Positions 18,899 through 28,287 of a stretch of DNA of 64,000 nt are shown here, piece by piece (positions within the stretch are counted from its first letter, which is position 1; every line of letters begins with the position of its first letter). The stretch spans positions 186,001-250,000 of the forward strand of contig CAVVFZ010000011.1 of assembly GCA_963747555.1 (NCBI GenBank), given 5' to 3'. The stretch is from DUZB01 sp963747555. GTDB lineage: Bacteria > Desulfobacterota > DSM-4660 > Desulfatiglandales > Desulfatiglandaceae. The notes under the pieces were generated by a model. It was not told the DNA's origin. It worked only from the letters and a program-made list of their open reading frames with translations, and did not search any database. Made by a program: the position numbers and the translations under genes.

Positions 18899-21800
18899 TC
18901 AAAGAAAAAAGAGGCTTTTCTGTTCTTCGCAGTGGGCGTAAAATTTTTTGAAACAGGCATTGTTGTGAAGGCCCTTTTCCGTGTTGGGGATCGACGAGAA
19001 AAAAATCCTGCTGCCGATTACGATCAGCTTTTTTCTGGCCCTTGTGATGACCACATTGAAGCGATTGGGATTATTGAGAAACTCCGACATGACGTGGTCC
19101 CTGTCCGAGGTGGTGAACCCGAAGAGGATTATGTCCCTTTCTGCGCCCTGGACGCGCTCTACCGTGTCGATGAGGGGAAGGGCATCCCTGTCGGCGCCAA
19201 GGAGATCCGAAAGGCGTGCGGAGAGCGCGTTATTCTGTGCGCGATGGGGAGAAATGATGGCGATTTGATCCGGTTTGAATGCCGAAGTGGCTGATCATTC
19301 GGAAGGCAATGCGGGAGATGACATCGGCCTCCGGTCCGCATTCCTGGTGGCTTCCTCTGTGATCCAGTATCCCCAGTGTCACCGGCTTTTCGGGATCGAT
19401 CAACCGGTCCAGGATGTCGGTCCCCAACTCCCCCTGTAAAACGAGTCGTGATTCGGCGATTTCAGGGGCGGATTGCAGGGTGCCGTCGTACCAGACGTCG
19501 CTGGGAAAACGGCACAGCTCACGGTTCATTCGGTAGGTGACATCCAGGCGTACCCGTTGGCCGGGGCCGCAATTGTCGGAGAGAAGTTCCAGAATGGATT
19601 TTTCAACGTCCACAACGTCTTTTTCGAGGTGCAGGGTATCCGCGTTCTCGACGGAGTGCCGGCCCAGGATGATGGGGGGCAACTGTTTGACGTCGCCTAA
19701 AAAAATGGCTTTTCCCTTTCCATAAACCAGCGACAGGGCCGCCTGGGGAACCAGGATCTGGGAGGCTTCATCCAGTATAATCCAGTCGAAATACCGTGGA
19801 AAATGTCCGTTGCGGCTGTCAAAAAGACGATACAGGCCGTATCCGGTGGCCCCAAGAATCAGGTCACGGGCGCTGAAAACCGTTTCAGGGTCGTCACAGG
19901 TTTCAACATGGAATGGACCGTTTTCATCTGAAGGCTCTTCCGGAGAGCCCCATTTGATGATTCGTGCGGGAAATCCCCTTATGGGGAAACGGTTCAGCAG
20001 TTGGACTGTTTTCGCCAGGGCATTGTCGATGGCCTGGTGGGTAAGGGCGCTGACTGCGATGCGTACCGGTTTGCCCGACGCCCGGGCATGAAGCACCAGC
20101 GCGATCAGTATCCAGCCCAATAGATGGGTCTTCCCCGTGCCGGGCGGCCCGTCAATCAGTGCCGTGGTAAATCTGAAGGGGAGTTCCAAGGCCTGCCTCT
20201 GTTGTTTGTTCAACCCGGTTGCGGGGCCGTTTTGGGCGAGCCATTGCCGTATCCAGACCGACGCACTTTCCTCCCTTGTACGGTAAAAGTCTCCTGTCAG
20301 CCCTTGTAGAAGGGGATGCCCGTCTTTCCCCATGGCCGTTTTCAGCGCCTGCAGCAGTTTTGGCGTGTTCCAGTCCGCGGCGTCCTCTTCGAGCGAATAG
20401 GCAAACCGTCTGTTCAAAGCCAGGGATCCCTGCCTTGAGCTTATGGATACGGTTTGCGCACGTTGATCGTATCTGTTCATGACCACATCAAATCCGCTCT
20501 GAAGATCCTGAACCCCCCGGGGAACCAGCTTCAGAAAATCTCCTTCCCGGAATTTGGATGGGCCGCTGTCAGCGTCCATGGAAAGGAGGTAGCGAAATCT
20601 CCCCTCATGATCCAGTTCTTTTCCCGCAAAACGGAGGGGACCCATGGCCCTGAAGCGTTCCACCCGTTCTTTCAGCGAAATCTCCTGCAGGGAAAAAATA
20701 TCTTCCCGTCGGAGACGTTGTTCCCGCTCCACAAACCTGGTCCAGGGCCGGGATGGATCGGTTTCTATGGCTTCGGTTTCCCATGCCTCCTCCTGACGGA
20801 CGCCCAACAAATGCCCCATGACCCATTTCCTCAAATTTTCACAGCACAGGAGTTCCTCTTCAAGGGAATTGGCAGGGTGGTCTCCATGAAAAAGCGTGCC
20901 CGGGGGCTTCAGGGAAGGGCTCAGGCCGAGGACATGGCCCAGGGAAAACAGCGTGATCTCTCCGGGTGTGGGAAGGGCAAAATGGCTTTTTAAGACCTGT
21001 CGGAGATCGGTCCAGTGGTCGGCCGCAATGTTTCTGAAAAATTCATATGTCTCCTTCGTCTCCATGTGGGAGGCCCATTGGAGGAACAGCGATTTGCTCC
21101 TGTTTCCAAACGAGAAGATATGGGGACCTTTTCCATTGTCCGCGGCCATTTTCCAGAGGGTCAGGAACGTCTTTTCGAAGGCTTCCCAGGAGGATTTTTC
21201 TTCTTCTCCAGCCAGCCCTGTTTTCCAGACTCGGGAAAGGATCTCCCGGCCATTTGCATTCACGGCCAGAAGCCCCATGGTTTTGTGAGGAAATGGCGAC
21301 CATTCCTGCCTGGCCAAAAATATGATTGGCGTGCCGATATTTGCCGGAAAAAGTCTGGTGGTTTTTTTTGTGCAGAAAATTCGGTTTTTTAAAAGAGCCG
21401 TTATCCGGGTCTGTAATGTGTTTTTTCCGCGGGGATCCATGCCGGATTGATTTTGTTGCGGCACGGTCGGCAGGGTTTCGGCTTCCCGGATGGTCTTGAG
21501 ATTTGCAGCCTCAAAAAGGTCCAGCTCTCCCGGCGTCAGGTGCGGAAGAAACTGGATATCCGCCGTTTGAAGGGCTTCCCCATAACAGCCATCAAACCAT
21601 GGGCAGTGGGTGCAGTGGCGCCTGAGGTGAAACCCGGCCTTGCGAGCGTTATGGGAGAGGATGTCCTCCAGATTCCGGATCAGGGTTGGAAAGGCCGCGA
21701 GATAGGGGGGCAGATCGAAAAGATGTTCCTCCACGGGTGCGTCTTCTTTTGAGGACGGGAGCACTAAGAATCCTCTTTCCGAAACCGAGATCGGGCCTGT

Positions 21801-22393
21801 GAATCCGGCGTTTCCGATGGTCTGCTCAAGAAGGAATGCGTAAAAGGCCACCTGCCATTTGTGGTGGAACCGGGGGGACAGGCTGGCCTTTATTTCGCCC
21901 ACTTCCAGGTTCACTTGAGCCTTTTCTCCGGAGATGCGGATGAGATCGGGGACTCCCATTGCCCCCACATCCAGGAAGAGGGCCTGGTCGGACAACAAGA
22001 CGCCTCCTGTGAAGATAACGGGGAGTCGGATCGCCCTGTTCCGCAAGGCGACAAAATTTTTTCAGTTCGGCAATGGTTTCACTGCGACGCTGTTCCGCAG
22101 ATCGAATATTTCCGGTGGAATCTCTGCCCGGGATGCTCACCACGTGGGCGCCCATGCGTCTCAGATGGTTTACGGCCGTTTCCTCAAAGGCCAGCCCTTC
22201 TTCCGCGCGATCGTTCCTGCCGTCTATTTTTCCAAGAGAGGAAGCGGCCGGTTGAAGGTGTGGCGGGACAAAATGAAGCCGCAAAAAGCGCGGGCACTGC
22301 TGATGCCTGAAATACCCCGCAACGATGCTCCCCGTGAGAGGACGGTCGGAATGGCCTTCCCAGTCCACGAAGAAAGACCGGAAGGGACGTCAT
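18899..22393 (-). CDS. Cas4/Dna2-type nuclease - SF1 helicase fusion (frameshifted)
   Basis: About 1160-aa DNA-processing enzyme. The N-terminal RecB/Cas4-like nuclease has GVPDLIRI, then VGEIKAS (ExK) and QVAFYAFLL (motif QxxxY). The flanking cysteines typical of Fe-S nucleases are present (QQCPRFLRL near the start; HCTHCPWFDGC after the core). The C-terminal Dna2/UPF1-like SF1B helicase has Walker A GPPGTGKTHLL, ILDEASQ, GDVKQLPP, VTYRMN, DTVERVQGAERD and FNVVITRAR. Extra bases near 22058 (T run) and 19275 (A run) split the frame. ATG 22393 gives MTSFRSFFVDWEGHSD only if one C near 22385 is extra; GTG 22368 needs no repair. Last gene of the module. Its start lies inside the helicase frame upstream, so the two may be one polypeptide. 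Confidence 0.8.
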
Positions 22394-24628
22394 GCGGATC
22401 TTTTCCTCTTCCAGGAGCGGCTTTCCCCCGGCGGGCATATCCATTACAGTGGGGGACGTTTCTCCCTCTTGATGCGGATGGGTTTCGGGGAAATCCAGGC
22501 TTCCGGATACGATTCTTGAAGGTTCCTTTTTGTAGCGGGCAAAGGCGTCGGCCACGCGCGCATCGAACAGGGCGTCCGCCATTTCCTGAATGAGGAGTTT
22601 CTTCGGCAGGGTATTGCAGAAGCGGTTGAGGGGAAATGCGGCCAGGAGCATGCCGAGATTCCGGCCGGCCCACAGGGCAAGATCCTCTCTGTTTACGGGA
22701 AGGGAAAGTTTCGTAAAATCAATCCAGTGGGAACAATCCACTCCCACGGCGTCGGACTCCACCTGGATATCCTCCTCCTGTGCGGCTTCCAGGGCGTTTT
22801 GGACGGTCCAGCGAAGAATCAGGTTGCCCACGGAACCCAGATAGGTCAGATATCTGTAAAATCCATTTTGGTTTATGACGACCTGAATGCCGTTTTGAAG
22901 AAGGGCGGCATGGTCGACTTTTTCCCGTTCCCGATGAAGCAGGGCGCGAGTACGCGAAAAAAGACCCTGTTTTCGTTTTTTCAGCAGGGTATGGGCGGTC
23001 TTGAGGATGTCTCGGACGGATTGGGCTACCTCCCAGGAAACCTGCATGCCCGGACCAAGCCAGAATATTTCCTTGCTCTCCTGGTCCGTGGAGGGCAGGG
23101 CAACAACCCGTCCGGCCCCTTTGGCATGTACGATTTCCACAATCTGAAGTCTCTTCCCGGCCAGGTTAACCGTGTCTCCCTGGTCAAGCTGGGCCACCAC
23201 TCCTCGCGGGATTTCGGCAAGAATCTTTTGGGAGACCACCAGGGAGTAGTCTTCCTCGGTCTCCGGAAAATTGCCCCAGATTTCGTATTCAAACAGACAG
23301 TTTCGGTAGCGCCATCCTCCCTGAAACAGGTTATCGACCGGCCCCTTTTTGAGCCAGCCCCTTTTTTCCATGGCGACGAAAATCTCATCCAGAAACGCTT
23401 CTTCTCTTGGGAACAGATCCTTCATGGCGGCAAGAGAAACCCGTCCCTTTTCGTAGATGCACGATACCGTCTGCTGACCCAGCACGCTCGCCATTTTCCG
23501 TGGCAGGGGCGTTTCCACCAGGCCTTGTCGCGCAAGGGACAGAAGCGCCAAAAATCGCACCAGCTGTTCACCTGCCTTGGGCCCCCTGCAAATGCCCCAG
23601 AAGACGGTTTTGTTCTGTCGTCGATTGGACCGGCCGATCCGCTGAAGGAAGGCGGAAACGGAATCAGGGGGTTCGTAAAGAACCACCGCGTCCACATCTC
23701 CCACGTCAATGCCCAATTCCAGGGTGCTCGTGGCAATGCAGAGGGCGTGGGGGTTCCTGCGAAAACGACGTTCAACGGCCCGTCTGGCCCTTGCCGTAAG
23801 ATTGGAATAATGAAGGCCGCACGCCCCCTGAAAACGCCCCCGTCGGTCCAGCGCGGAAAACAATCGGTCGCAGGCGCTTCGACTGTTGGCAAAGACCAGG
23901 ATTTTCCGGTAGGCAAAAGAACCGTACAGGTCGTCAAAAAGGGCAATCAGTTCGCTCTCTTCCTCTTTGAGATGAACCAGATGGGGGTCAATTTCTTTGC
24001 GGACGTCCTCGGTCATGCGAACCGCGTCCGGTTTGAATCCGAAAAACCGCACGATGGCATCCATGTCGGCAATGGTGGCCGAAAGGGCGATTTTTTGCAG
24101 GGATTTTCCGGTTCGTCGCTCCAGCCTGTTAAGCAGCAGGGACAGGTGTTGTCCCCGGTACTGGTACACCAGGGGGTGGACCTCGTCGATGACAATGACG
24201 CCTGTTTGTGAAACAAATTCCCTGAGTTCGGGGTTTCGGCTCCCAAGGAGCACGTCCAGGGATTCGGGCGTGGTGATCAGGAGGTGGGGATTTTGTCCGC
24301 CGGCTCTTTTGATGTCCCCGGTTCGAACGCCGAGCCCAAGCCCCAGACAAGGGGTGACGATGGGCTCCAGACGGCGTTTCAGGTCAAAGGCCAGTGCCCT
24401 CGTGGGGACAATATAGAGGATGCGATGGGCCTTTTTCAGAAGGAAGACCCGTTCGAAACTGGGGGCCAGGACCGCTTCGGTTTTGCCCGACCCCGTGGCG
24501 GATTGCAGGATGAGATCCCTGCCTTGAAGGATCGGGTCGATAGCCTTGCGCTGGATGGGGAAGAGCGCGGGAAAGGCGCCGTAAAATGCCCGATACGTGT
24601 TGGGCAGTTTAAGGAGCGGGGAATCCAC
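22184..24628 (-). CDS. BrxHI/Lhr-like SF2 helicase
   Basis: DEAD/DEAH ATP-dependent helicase of about 750-815 aa. Walker A SATGSGKTEA, DEVH box VIVIDEVHPL, motif III SATIADM, motif V TSTLELGIDVGDVD and motif VI QRIGRSNR place it in the Lhr-like group to which BrxHI of type 2 BREX belongs. A C-terminal region follows with winged-helix-like and unassigned parts. GTG 24628 is chosen because good homology starts at DSPLLKLPNTYRAFYG just after the preceding gene's stop (24631); the open frame extends back to 24775 with junk sequence. The last roughly 65 codons (22184-22385) are low-complexity and overlap the nuclease gene out of frame, so the true end is probably near 22390, or the protein continues into the nuclease. 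Confidence 0.8.
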   Translation of the reverse strand: MDSPLLKLPNTYRAFYGAFPALFPIQRKAIDPILQGRDLILQSATGSGKTEAVLAPSFERVFLLKKAHRILYIVPTRALAFDLKRRLEPIVTPCLGLGLGVRTGDIKRAGGQNPHLLITTPESLDVLLGSRNPELREFVSQTGVIVIDEVHPLVYQYRGQHLSLLLNRLERRTGKSLQKIALSATIADMDAIVRFFGFKPDAVRMTEDVRKEIDPHLVHLKEEESELIALFDDLYGSFAYRKILVFANSRSACDRLFSALDRRGRFQGACGLHYSNLTARARRAVERRFRRNPHALCIATSTLELGIDVGDVDAVVLYEPPDSVSAFLQRIGRSNRRQNKTVFWGICRGPKAGEQLVRFLALLSLARQGLVETPLPRKMASVLGQQTVSCIYEKGRVSLAAMKDLFPREEAFLDEIFVAMEKRGWLKKGPVDNLFQGGWRYRNCLFEYEIWGNFPETEEDYSLVVSQKILAEIPRGVVAQLDQGDTVNLAGKRLQIVEIVHAKGAGRVVALPSTDQESKEIFWLGPGMQVSWEVAQSVRDILKTAHTLLKKRKQGLFSRTRALLHREREKVDHAALLQNGIQVVINQNGFYRYLTYLGSVGNLILRWTVQNALEAAQEEDIQVESDAVGVDCSHWIDFTKLSLPVNREDLALWAGRNLGMLLAAFPLNRFCNTLPKKLLIQEMADALFDARVADAFARYKKEPSRIVSGSLDFPETHPHQEGETSPTVMDMPAGGKPLLEEEKIRMTSLPVFLRGLGRPFRPSSHGEHRCGVFQASAVPALFAASFCPATPSTGRFLSWKNRRQERSRGRRAGL

Positions 24629-24630
24629 GG

Positions 24631-25875
24631 TCAGGGCCGGTTCAGGAGTTGTTCCTGATGGGCGATATCGAGCTGGTGGATGAGAGACTTGATTTTCACG
24701 CGGGTCTCCCGGGCGCCCGTCTGTTCTCCGGTGTTTTTCATTCGTTCGCGAACCGCTCCGTCTTCGGGAGTCCATTCATAAGCCCGCATGTGAAGCTGAA
24801 GCAGCTTATCCGACAACCCTTCCCATTCCTTCGAGGAGAGGTCGTGGAGCCGATGGAGGGTGAGATTTTTCCAGGCATGGGCGTAATTCATGGCAAAGAC
24901 GGGAAATTCTCCTTTCTTTTTGGTAATCCTTACCTGTTCGTAGTTCTCCTCTTGGACGCGCTGGAAAAAATCGTCCGTAAACGCGAAAATGGGATACAGG
25001 CCCTCCAGAGGAATATGGCCCGCGAACATGCGTTCCAGTATCTGATAACTTCCGGATCGGCCGGTGATCCGTGTCTGGGCTATGGATTCGGCCTCGTCAA
25101 AAAGGAGCACCCAGCCTTCGTACCCCATCTGTCTGAAAAGGGCGGCCAGACAATAGATCTGCGTGAGATACTCCAGGGGGTTCCTGCATTTCATGGGGGC
25201 GTCCCGGTAAAAGGCCACCTCTCGATACCGGCAGACGGTTTTCAGAGGAGGGACGGGAACCGGTTCACCGGAGAGGGCGCGTTTCAGGAGGAAGGGAAAC
25301 TCCCTGGGGCGATATTGCCTGTGCTTTTTAAGGCCTCTTTTTTCGACCGGCACAAGGATGGTTTTGGCGGCCATGGCCGCCAAAACCGTTTTGAACAGAT
25401 GGGGCATTTCGGCGGGGAACGACGCAAGAAGGGAATCCTCGTTGTCCCCGTCTTGTTTGGAGAGGGTCTCAGCCCAGGATTTCCATCTCGAGGCGACGTC
25501 TCCCTCATAGTCCGGAAAGCGGATGCGGCCAAGGAGTTCACGGTAGACCAGCCTGAAATCGTGAAAGGGCGTTTCGCGGGGATCGAGAGTCATCATGCTG
25601 GTCACAAATCCCTTTTTCAGCGCGTTTTCCTGCAGATACGTAAGGCTGTGGGATTTTCCCTGCCCGTAGTCTCCGCAGATGCAGAGGTGAGGGGCGAAAT
25701 TCGGTCCGGGAGAAGAAAGCCCCTGCTCAAAGGCGCGAAGCAGTTTATCTTCGTGGGCGGTGAGCAACGTAACCGCAAAAGGATCAAAAATCCCCTCACG
25801 AAGCCGTTCCACGGCCCGGCGCAGGGTGAAGTTCCGTTCCCGCTCAATAGCCCTGTCAAAAGACGGATCGACCAT
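24631..25875 (-). CDS. BrxC/BrxD-type ATP-binding protein (DUF2791), second copy
   Basis: 414-aa P-loop ATPase of the BREX BrxC/BrxD (DUF2791) family. Walker A is GDYGQGKSHSLTY and Walker B is WVLLFDEAESI, with an arginine-rich helical C terminus. It shares fold and motif order with the upstream neighbour but little identity, so the two may form a hetero-oligomeric ATPase. ATG 25875 overlaps the stop of the upstream gene (TGATG), indicating translational coupling. In type 2 BREX a single BrxD accompanies the helicase BrxHI; here the same pairing occurs without PglX, PglZ or a methyltransferase. Substrate is unknown; DNA loading or regulation of the helicase is inferred. Confidence 0.82.
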   Translation of the reverse strand: MVDPSFDRAIERERNFTLRRAVERLREGIFDPFAVTLLTAHEDKLLRAFEQGLSSPGPNFAPHLCICGDYGQGKSHSLTYLQENALKKGFVTSMMTLDPRETPFHDFRLVYRELLGRIRFPDYEGDVASRWKSWAETLSKQDGDNEDSLLASFPAEMPHLFKTVLAAMAAKTILVPVEKRGLKKHRQYRPREFPFLLKRALSGEPVPVPPLKTVCRYREVAFYRDAPMKCRNPLEYLTQIYCLAALFRQMGYEGWVLLFDEAESIAQTRITGRSGSYQILERMFAGHIPLEGLYPIFAFTDDFFQRVQEENYEQVRITKKKGEFPVFAMNYAHAWKNLTLHRLHDLSSKEWEGLSDKLLQLHMRAYEWTPEDGAVRERMKNTGEQTGARETRVKIKSLIHQLDIAHQEQLLNRP

Positions 25876-27176
25876 CAGGCATCCCATTTGGGTTCCAGGT
25901 ATTCCACCTTTTCCTGGTCCATTTCTTCCCGGCTCTCGGTCATCTGGGCCGCAAGGTCCAGGTCGTCAAAGTTGTTTTCGCCCTGCTCTCCCATGTCCAG
26001 GACCCGGATGACCTGTTTTACGAAAAGCCGGACTTCGCTCAACACCCCCATCTTTTTCTGGTTTTTGCAGATCTGCTCCAGAAGATCGTCGGTGATGCGT
26101 TCCTCCGCTTCCCACCGGTAGGAGTTGCCGTGAATGGCGCGGAGCGTCTTGCCAAGTTCCACCAGTTCCGCTGTTTTCAGGGGCGTTCGATGAAGGTCGA
26201 TGAGTACGCCGCGGTAGTTAAGCCGTTTGCTTTCTCCGATGGATCGGACCCGGCTCCACAGGGCGTCATAGGATTTGAACCCCTTTTCCGATTCCAGTAC
26301 GTCCGGAATGATGGAGAAGAATATGTGGAGATAACCCGCCTGTTCCGTGTTGTCAATGAGCAGCCTGACATTTTCATAGGCGGCGTTGCGTACCGATTTG
26401 CCCTGGCCTACTACGGTTTCCAGTTCATCCATGAGCAGGATCAACCCTTTGTATCCCACATGCCGCAGGAAAGCGATCAGGGCATTGAGGAAATTCTTGC
26501 TGTTGGTTTTGTTGATGATCTCGAATATCTGAAACGGCTTCAGGTCTTTTTTCGGCACTTTGCCGCCCTCAAACCAGTGATGGAGACTTTCACGGATGTT
26601 GTCCCGTTCTTCCTGGTCTTCTCCCTCTCCCAGGGGTTGAAAACGGTTTTTCAGGAGGGCGATTACCCCGTTGGCAAAGTTGATATCCATGCCGGGAAGA
26701 TTGCGCAGTTCGTTCGAGATTTCCGAAAGCCTTTCCGAGGAAAGCTCGCCATCTTCCTGAACGAGGGTTTTCCCCATTTCGTTCAGATACGATTCCAGGA
26801 GGTTCCGTATGCCCGACCCGTCAAATTGTCCTCGAAGCTGTTTCACAATGGCCTGGTAGACCGCTTCGAATTTGTGGATGGGCGTTTCGCGGGTCAGAAC
26901 CACAAAGGATACGGCAAACCCTTTTTGCAGCGAGATGTGACGGATGACCGACATGAAATGGGTTTTTCCATCCCCGTAATCGCCGCTCAGGAAGCGGACT
27001 TTGGCGCCCCCTTCGGCAATGTATTTGTCCAGATCATCTTCAATGAAGGTGAGCCAGTTTTCTCTGCCCACGGTAAAGAAGGGCACATAATCCACGGGGA
27101 CGCTTCCCTTTCGAAGCTCCTCGATGATGGCCCTGGCCTGAAAGGACTTTAACGGTTCAAGCGATTGTGCGGACAT
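25875..27176 (-). CDS. BrxC/BrxD-type ATP-binding protein (DUF2791), first copy
   Basis: 433-aa BREX-type ATPase. The N-terminal FQARAIIEELRKGSVP and FTVGRENWL are followed by Walker A SGDYGDGKTHFMSV, Walker B LILLMDELETVVG and a conserved YENVRLLIDNTEQ region, all typical of DUF2791 proteins annotated as BrxD. The ATG overlaps the stop of the upstream unknown gene (TGATG at 27178-27174), and the stop overlaps the next start. No frameshift. With two such ATPases in tandem this operon differs from canonical BREX types. Acts presumably on DNA in the cytoplasm. Confidence 0.85.
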   Translation of the reverse strand: MSAQSLEPLKSFQARAIIEELRKGSVPVDYVPFFTVGRENWLTFIEDDLDKYIAEGGAKVRFLSGDYGDGKTHFMSVIRHISLQKGFAVSFVVLTRETPIHKFEAVYQAIVKQLRGQFDGSGIRNLLESYLNEMGKTLVQEDGELSSERLSEISNELRNLPGMDINFANGVIALLKNRFQPLGEGEDQEERDNIRESLHHWFEGGKVPKKDLKPFQIFEIINKTNSKNFLNALIAFLRHVGYKGLILLMDELETVVGQGKSVRNAAYENVRLLIDNTEQAGYLHIFFSIIPDVLESEKGFKSYDALWSRVRSIGESKRLNYRGVLIDLHRTPLKTAELVELGKTLRAIHGNSYRWEAEERITDDLLEQICKNQKKMGVLSEVRLFVKQVIRVLDMGEQGENNFDDLDLAAQMTESREEMDQEKVEYLEPKWDA

Positions 27177-28019
27177 CAGTCTTCTTTCTCCTCAAAGGAT
27201 ATGCCGGTAATCCGGCGTTTTTCTCCATCGGTGTCGATGAGCCACAGGGCGCTGATTCTTCCGGGCCGCATTCTCAAGACATGCCCGGTGGATGTGCCTT
27301 CAATGCCCGCCTGAAAGTAGCGCCACAGGTCCACGCCAAACTGATCGACGCCGTATCCTCGAAATTTGGCTTTATCCATATCCTGAAAAAAGGTTTTGTT
27401 CTGCAGCGAAAGCACGTAGGCCAGATAAAGACGCTGGGCGGTTACGCGGGTCCCCGGCGCAAGATTGTCCTGTTTGAGGACCTCCGTATAAACGCCATAG
27501 AGCCCGTCAATGAAGGTGCGTGCATCGTATGGGCGATCGTAGAGCTGCTTCTTGAGGCGAAGCAGTGCGGTGACGATGCGCCTGGGATCAATGGACTTTG
27601 AGCAATTTTCCGTTGATGGTGGTGGTGCGGCTGGAAAAGTCGATTTCACCGGCGATTCCCTTGAGGGAACTGAAACGGGGAAAATCAATACTGATTTCCA
27701 GGTCGGCCTCTTGCGCGCGGGCGGTAAGATCTTCGATGAATTCCATCCGGTAACGATCTACCTGCTCATTGGCGTATTCCCGGAGGCGATCAAAAATGCC
27801 CGCGGTTTCCTCAAGACCGTTTTCATTTACTACATCCCCGGCCATTTTGCTTTTGAGCTGTTCATCAAGCTGCAAGAAATCATTTCGACCGGCGCTTCTC
27901 ATGCAGGTCTTGATGAAGTCGGCCAGACGCTGTCTTCGATTAATTTCGACCTGATAGGGCTTGACGATCTCGTTCAGCCCATCTTGTGCTTCCTGAAGGA
28001 ATTTTTCATGATTCATCAT
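27176..28019 (-). CDS. Uncharacterised first gene of the BrxD/helicase/nuclease module (frameshifted)
   Basis: About 280 aa after joining two frames near 27600 (NGKLLK to SIDPRRIVTALLRLKKQLYD). No domain was recognised. Residues 1-110 are predicted helical and charged (MMNHEKFLQEAQDGLNEIVK, many E/K/R/Q). Residues 110-150 are beta-rich (EISIDFPRFSSLKGIAGEIDF). The C-terminal part holds YGVDQFGVDLWRYFQAG and ends in strands (GHVLRMRPGRISALWLIDTDG). No signal peptide or membrane segment. It is the promoter-proximal gene and is coupled to the first ATPase by a TGATG overlap, so it is likely a subunit of the same complex, perhaps substrate recognition. That role is inference only. Confidence 0.7.
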
Positions 28020-28118
28020 AATATTTCCCCGATTAGGTGAGAGTCCCGCTCTTCAACGGTTCCGTTATGTATGTTTGGTTTTTTTTATCTTATTCAAAAA
28101 TCCTGGCATGAATGGAGT

Positions 28119-28287
28119 CACAGGGTCTTTTTTGCTGCCGCATCTTGGATCGACCTTCACTGACCGTTGAGAGGTCCTTTTAGGCTGGTACAAGAAATAA
28201 TGCGGAGTTTTCAAGGACCTCTCCGTAGCAGCCTAAAAGGGCCGATGCTCCACAGGAATCAGATACGTCAGCAAAAAAGACCCTGTG
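28119..28287. repeat. 169-bp palindromic (MITE-like) element
   Basis: Perfect 19-bp terminal inverted repeats (cacagggtcttttttgctg at 28119-28137, complement at 28269-28287) enclose a second perfect 12-bp inverted repeat (ccttttaggctg at 28176-28187, complement at 28229-28240) with partly matching sequence between. No coding capacity. It lies directly upstream of the five-gene module and at the ruined 3' end of the subtilase remnant. Either a non-autonomous mobile element or a large hairpin in the 5' region of the module transcript. Confidence 0.75.
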
